Part shown: positions 5,714 through 7,354 of the stretch, in pieces
Layout of the letters: the number at the start of each line of letters is the position of its first letter
Position numbering within the stretch: position 1 is the stretch's first letter
Assembly (NCBI GenBank): GCA_029218485.1
Contig: JAQXRK010000280.1
Span: 1 to 7,354, forward strand
Direction of reading: 5' to 3'
From: a bacterium
GTDB taxonomy: Bacteria; Bacillota; Clostridia; Christensenellales; CAG-138
DNA: 7,354 bases
Position numbers and translations under genes: made by a program
Notes under the pieces: generated by a model
What the model saw: the letters and a program-made list of their open reading frames with translations, nothing else
What the model was told of the DNA's origin: nothing
Database searches by the model: none

Positions 5714-7072
5714 ATGACGGAAAAAACACCGATCATCGCCATGCTGGAGGCCTATGACAAGCGGCGGACCGACCGCTGGCATATGCCAGGGCATAAAGGC
5801 GAATTTTCCCCCCTCTCTGGATCATGGGATGTGACAGAGGTGCAGGGCACCGATAACCTGCATCATCCAACTGAAGGAATCGCACAGGCGCAGCGCCTGC
5901 TGGCCCGGGCTGCAGGCGCTGCCCATAGCCATCTGCTGGTAGGCGGCTCCTCGGCTGGGCTGCACGCTATGCTGGCGATGTTGGCCCCGGGGGATGGGAT
6001 CATCCTGTCCCGATGGGTTCATAAGGCTGTAGTCAATGCGGCCCAGCTGTATGGCCTTGCGCCCTGCTGGGTGCAGCCTGCCTGGGACGGGACAGAGCAG
6101 CTTCCGGAGGACCAGCCGGAAGCGCTGGTGGCGGCTATGGAGCGCAACCCGCAGGCCAAGGCGATATTGGTGACAACGCCCGACTATTACGGACGCTGTC
6201 TGCCCCTGGAGGCGATCAGCCGCTGCGCACACCGGCTGGGGATGCTGGTGCTGGTAGACAGCGCCCATGGAGCGCACTTCCCCTTTTCACCGCTGCTGCC
6301 GCCCTCTCCGTCTGCATGGGCGGACCTTTGGGTAGCCAGCGCCCATAAGACCCTTGGCGCGCTCACCCAGAGCGCCTGGCTGCACGCATCTGCCAGAGTA
6401 CCGGAGGACCGACTGATGCGGAGCCTGGCCTGGGTGCAGAGCTCCAGCCCCAGCTACTGGCTGATGGCTTCACTGGACCAGGCCAGGGCTCAAGCGGAGC
6501 GCGCCGACTGGGCGGGCCTGATTGAACGATGCGAGGCCTTTCGCCGGAAGGCCGGGAAACTGGAGGGGATACAAATGTTTCCCAGCGACGATCCTACGCG
6601 TCTGGTGATTGACGTGGCGAATCGGGTAGGAAGCGGTTTGGCTGCAGCCCGGCTCCTGTCTGAAGGAGGGGTTGAGCTGGAGATGGCCGATAGCCGGCGG
6701 CTGGTGGCGATTGCCACGCCTTGGGACAGGCCGGAGAAATTTGACCGCCTGGCTTCGGCGCTGGCCCGGCTGCCCCAGAGGGAAGCGGCTATGGAACTGC
6801 CTCCGCTACCGGAGCCCGGCGAGCGGGCAGCGCCGCTTTCCTGCGCGCGGGGCCCGAGGCGAGCGATTGAATTAGCCTGCGCTGCAGGGGAAATTGCAGC
6901 GGATGCCGCCGGCGCGTATCCGCCTGGCATTGCCCTCTGGCAACCGGGAGAGCGGATTACGCCGGCGCAGGTTGCCTATTTGCAGGCCCTTGAGGCGCAA
7001 GGGGCCGAAATTTTTGGCATATATGACGGGAAGGTGGAGGTAGCTAATGGCTTATCGTTCGGTGATTTTTGA
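5714..7072 (+). CDS. Orn/Lys/Arg decarboxylase family protein (PLP, fold type I, short form)
   Basis: The family decarboxylates ornithine, lysine or arginine to putrescine, cadaverine or agmatine with pyridoxal phosphate in the cytoplasm. Substrate cannot be read from the sequence. The 452-residue protein shows the N-terminal HMPGHKG (23-29), VGGSSAG (76-82, cofactor phosphate side), VDSAHGAHFP (181-190) with Asp182 and His185 for the PLP ring, and SAHKTLGALTQSAWLH (209-224) with the Schiff-base lysine Lys212. The C-terminal domain carries GEIAADAAGAYPPGIALWQPG (392-412, Bacillota YaaO/SpeA-like) and GIYDGKVEV. It is somewhat shorter than typical Bacillota members (about 480-490), while all active-site motifs are present. 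ATG 5714 is preceded by a modest GAGG site (5705-5708). In many Bacillota this gene sits next to tmk; here a HAD hydrolase follows with a 26-nt overlap. Nearness to lysS does not by itself prove lysine as substrate. Confidence 0.88.
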   Translation: MTEKTPIIAMLEAYDKRRTDRWHMPGHKGEFSPLSGSWDVTEVQGTDNLHHPTEGIAQAQRLLARAAGAAHSHLLVGGSSAGLHAMLAMLAPGDGIILSRWVHKAVVNAAQLYGLAPCWVQPAWDGTEQLPEDQPEALVAAMERNPQAKAILVTTPDYYGRCLPLEAISRCAHRLGMLVLVDSAHGAHFPFSPLLPPSPSAWADLWVASAHKTLGALTQSAWLHASARVPEDRLMRSLAWVQSSSPSYWLMASLDQARAQAERADWAGLIERCEAFRRKAGKLEGIQMFPSDDPTRLVIDVANRVGSGLAAARLLSEGGVELEMADSRRLVAIATPWDRPEKFDRLASALARLPQREAAMELPPLPEPGERAAPLSCARGPRRAIELACAAGEIAADAAGAYPPGIALWQPGERITPAQVAYLQALEAQGAEIFGIYDGKVEVANGLSFGDF

Positions 7073-7354
7073 TTTGGATGGCACCCTGAGCGATTCCAGT
7101 GAAGGAATTATGAAGGGCGTGCGTTACGCGATGGAGCGCTTCGGTGTGACGGATATTCCCGAGGCGACCCTGCGCCGTTTCATTGGCCCGCCGCTTTACG
7201 ATACCTTTTCCCAAATCTTTGGGTTGACCTCGGAGCAGGCAGATCATGCCGTGGCCCTGTACCGGGAATATTACCTCCCCAAGGGCATGTATGAAAACCG
7301 GCTTTATCCTGGCATTAAGGAGCTGCTGGAACGGCTGAAGGAAGCTAGCGTTGC
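7047..7354 (+). CDS. HAD-superfamily hydrolase, phosphoglycolate phosphatase-like (5' part only)
   Basis: The frame from ATG 7047 is open to the window edge (102 full codons), so the C-terminus is missing. It begins MAYRSVIFDLDGTLSDSSEG, where the DLDGT motif I supplies the nucleophile Asp9 and acid/base Asp11 of HAD phosphatases. FIGPPLYDTF (45-54) and the following helices match the alpha-helical C1 cap of the Gph/PpaX group. Motifs II-IV lie beyond the window, so substrate is open; phosphoglycolate or pyrophosphate are family possibilities. GGAGG at 7036-7040 is 6 nt before the ATG and lies within the decarboxylase coding sequence. The start overlaps the decarboxylase end by 26 nt in another frame, pointing to co-transcription and possible translational coupling. 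Confidence 0.88.
   Translation, partial: MAYRSVIFDLDGTLSDSSEGIMKGVRYAMERFGVTDIPEATLRRFIGPPLYDTFSQIFGLTSEQADHAVALYREYYLPKGMYENRLYPGIKELLERLKEASV

Overview
The window reads as part of the chromosome of a GC-rich Bacillota (class Clostridia, plausibly a gut lineage such as Christensenellales or Oscillospirales; this is inference). The pointers are strong AGGAGG-type ribosome sites, compact hairpin-plus-T terminators, a dusB-greA-lysS gene order, and a Thr/Pro tail on a membrane protein. All supported genes lie on the + strand. There are seven genes plus a ten-codon remnant: the end of an unidentified gene (1-33), a membrane-anchored hypothetical protein (600-1292), dusB (1289-2260), greA (2348-2818), lysS (2878-4851), a second membrane-anchored hypothetical protein (4929-5654), a short Orn/Lys/Arg-type PLP decarboxylase (5714-7072) and the start of a HAD hydrolase (7047 to the window edge).

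Region by region: a clean intrinsic terminator at 50-81 closes the upstream unit. Positions 82-545 hold no supportable gene. They hold a possible nested hairpin (137-187) and an array of five copies of a 24-bp GC-rich motif with a period of 67-68 bp (207-500). An extended -10 promoter (547-575) then starts a unit in which the hypothetical protein and dusB overlap by 4 nt. A perfect consensus TTGACA-N17-TATAAT promoter is embedded in the last codons of dusB and drives greA through a leader with two hairpins. A G6/C6 terminator follows greA, and lysS begins only 29 nt after its T-run. A second strong terminator lies between the second hypothetical gene and the decarboxylase, whose start is 17 nt after the T-run. 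The HAD gene overlaps the decarboxylase end by 26 nt.

Functionally the left half is an information-processing cluster: tRNA modification (DusB), rescue of backtracked RNA polymerase (GreA) and lysine charging of tRNA (LysS). The right half is metabolic or unknown. LysS carries an unusual C-terminal EMAP-II-like tRNA-binding domain, of the type that ends many MetRS proteins. Hand-counted third-position GC falls from 74/80 codons just before that extension to 82/140 codons within it. Later genes keep the more mixed codon use, so a compositional breakpoint at about 4380 coincides with the domain boundary.

The observations most worth a second look are the 67-68-bp array, the LysRS-tRBD fusion with its compositional break, and the hairpin-rich greA leader behind a perfect promoter.
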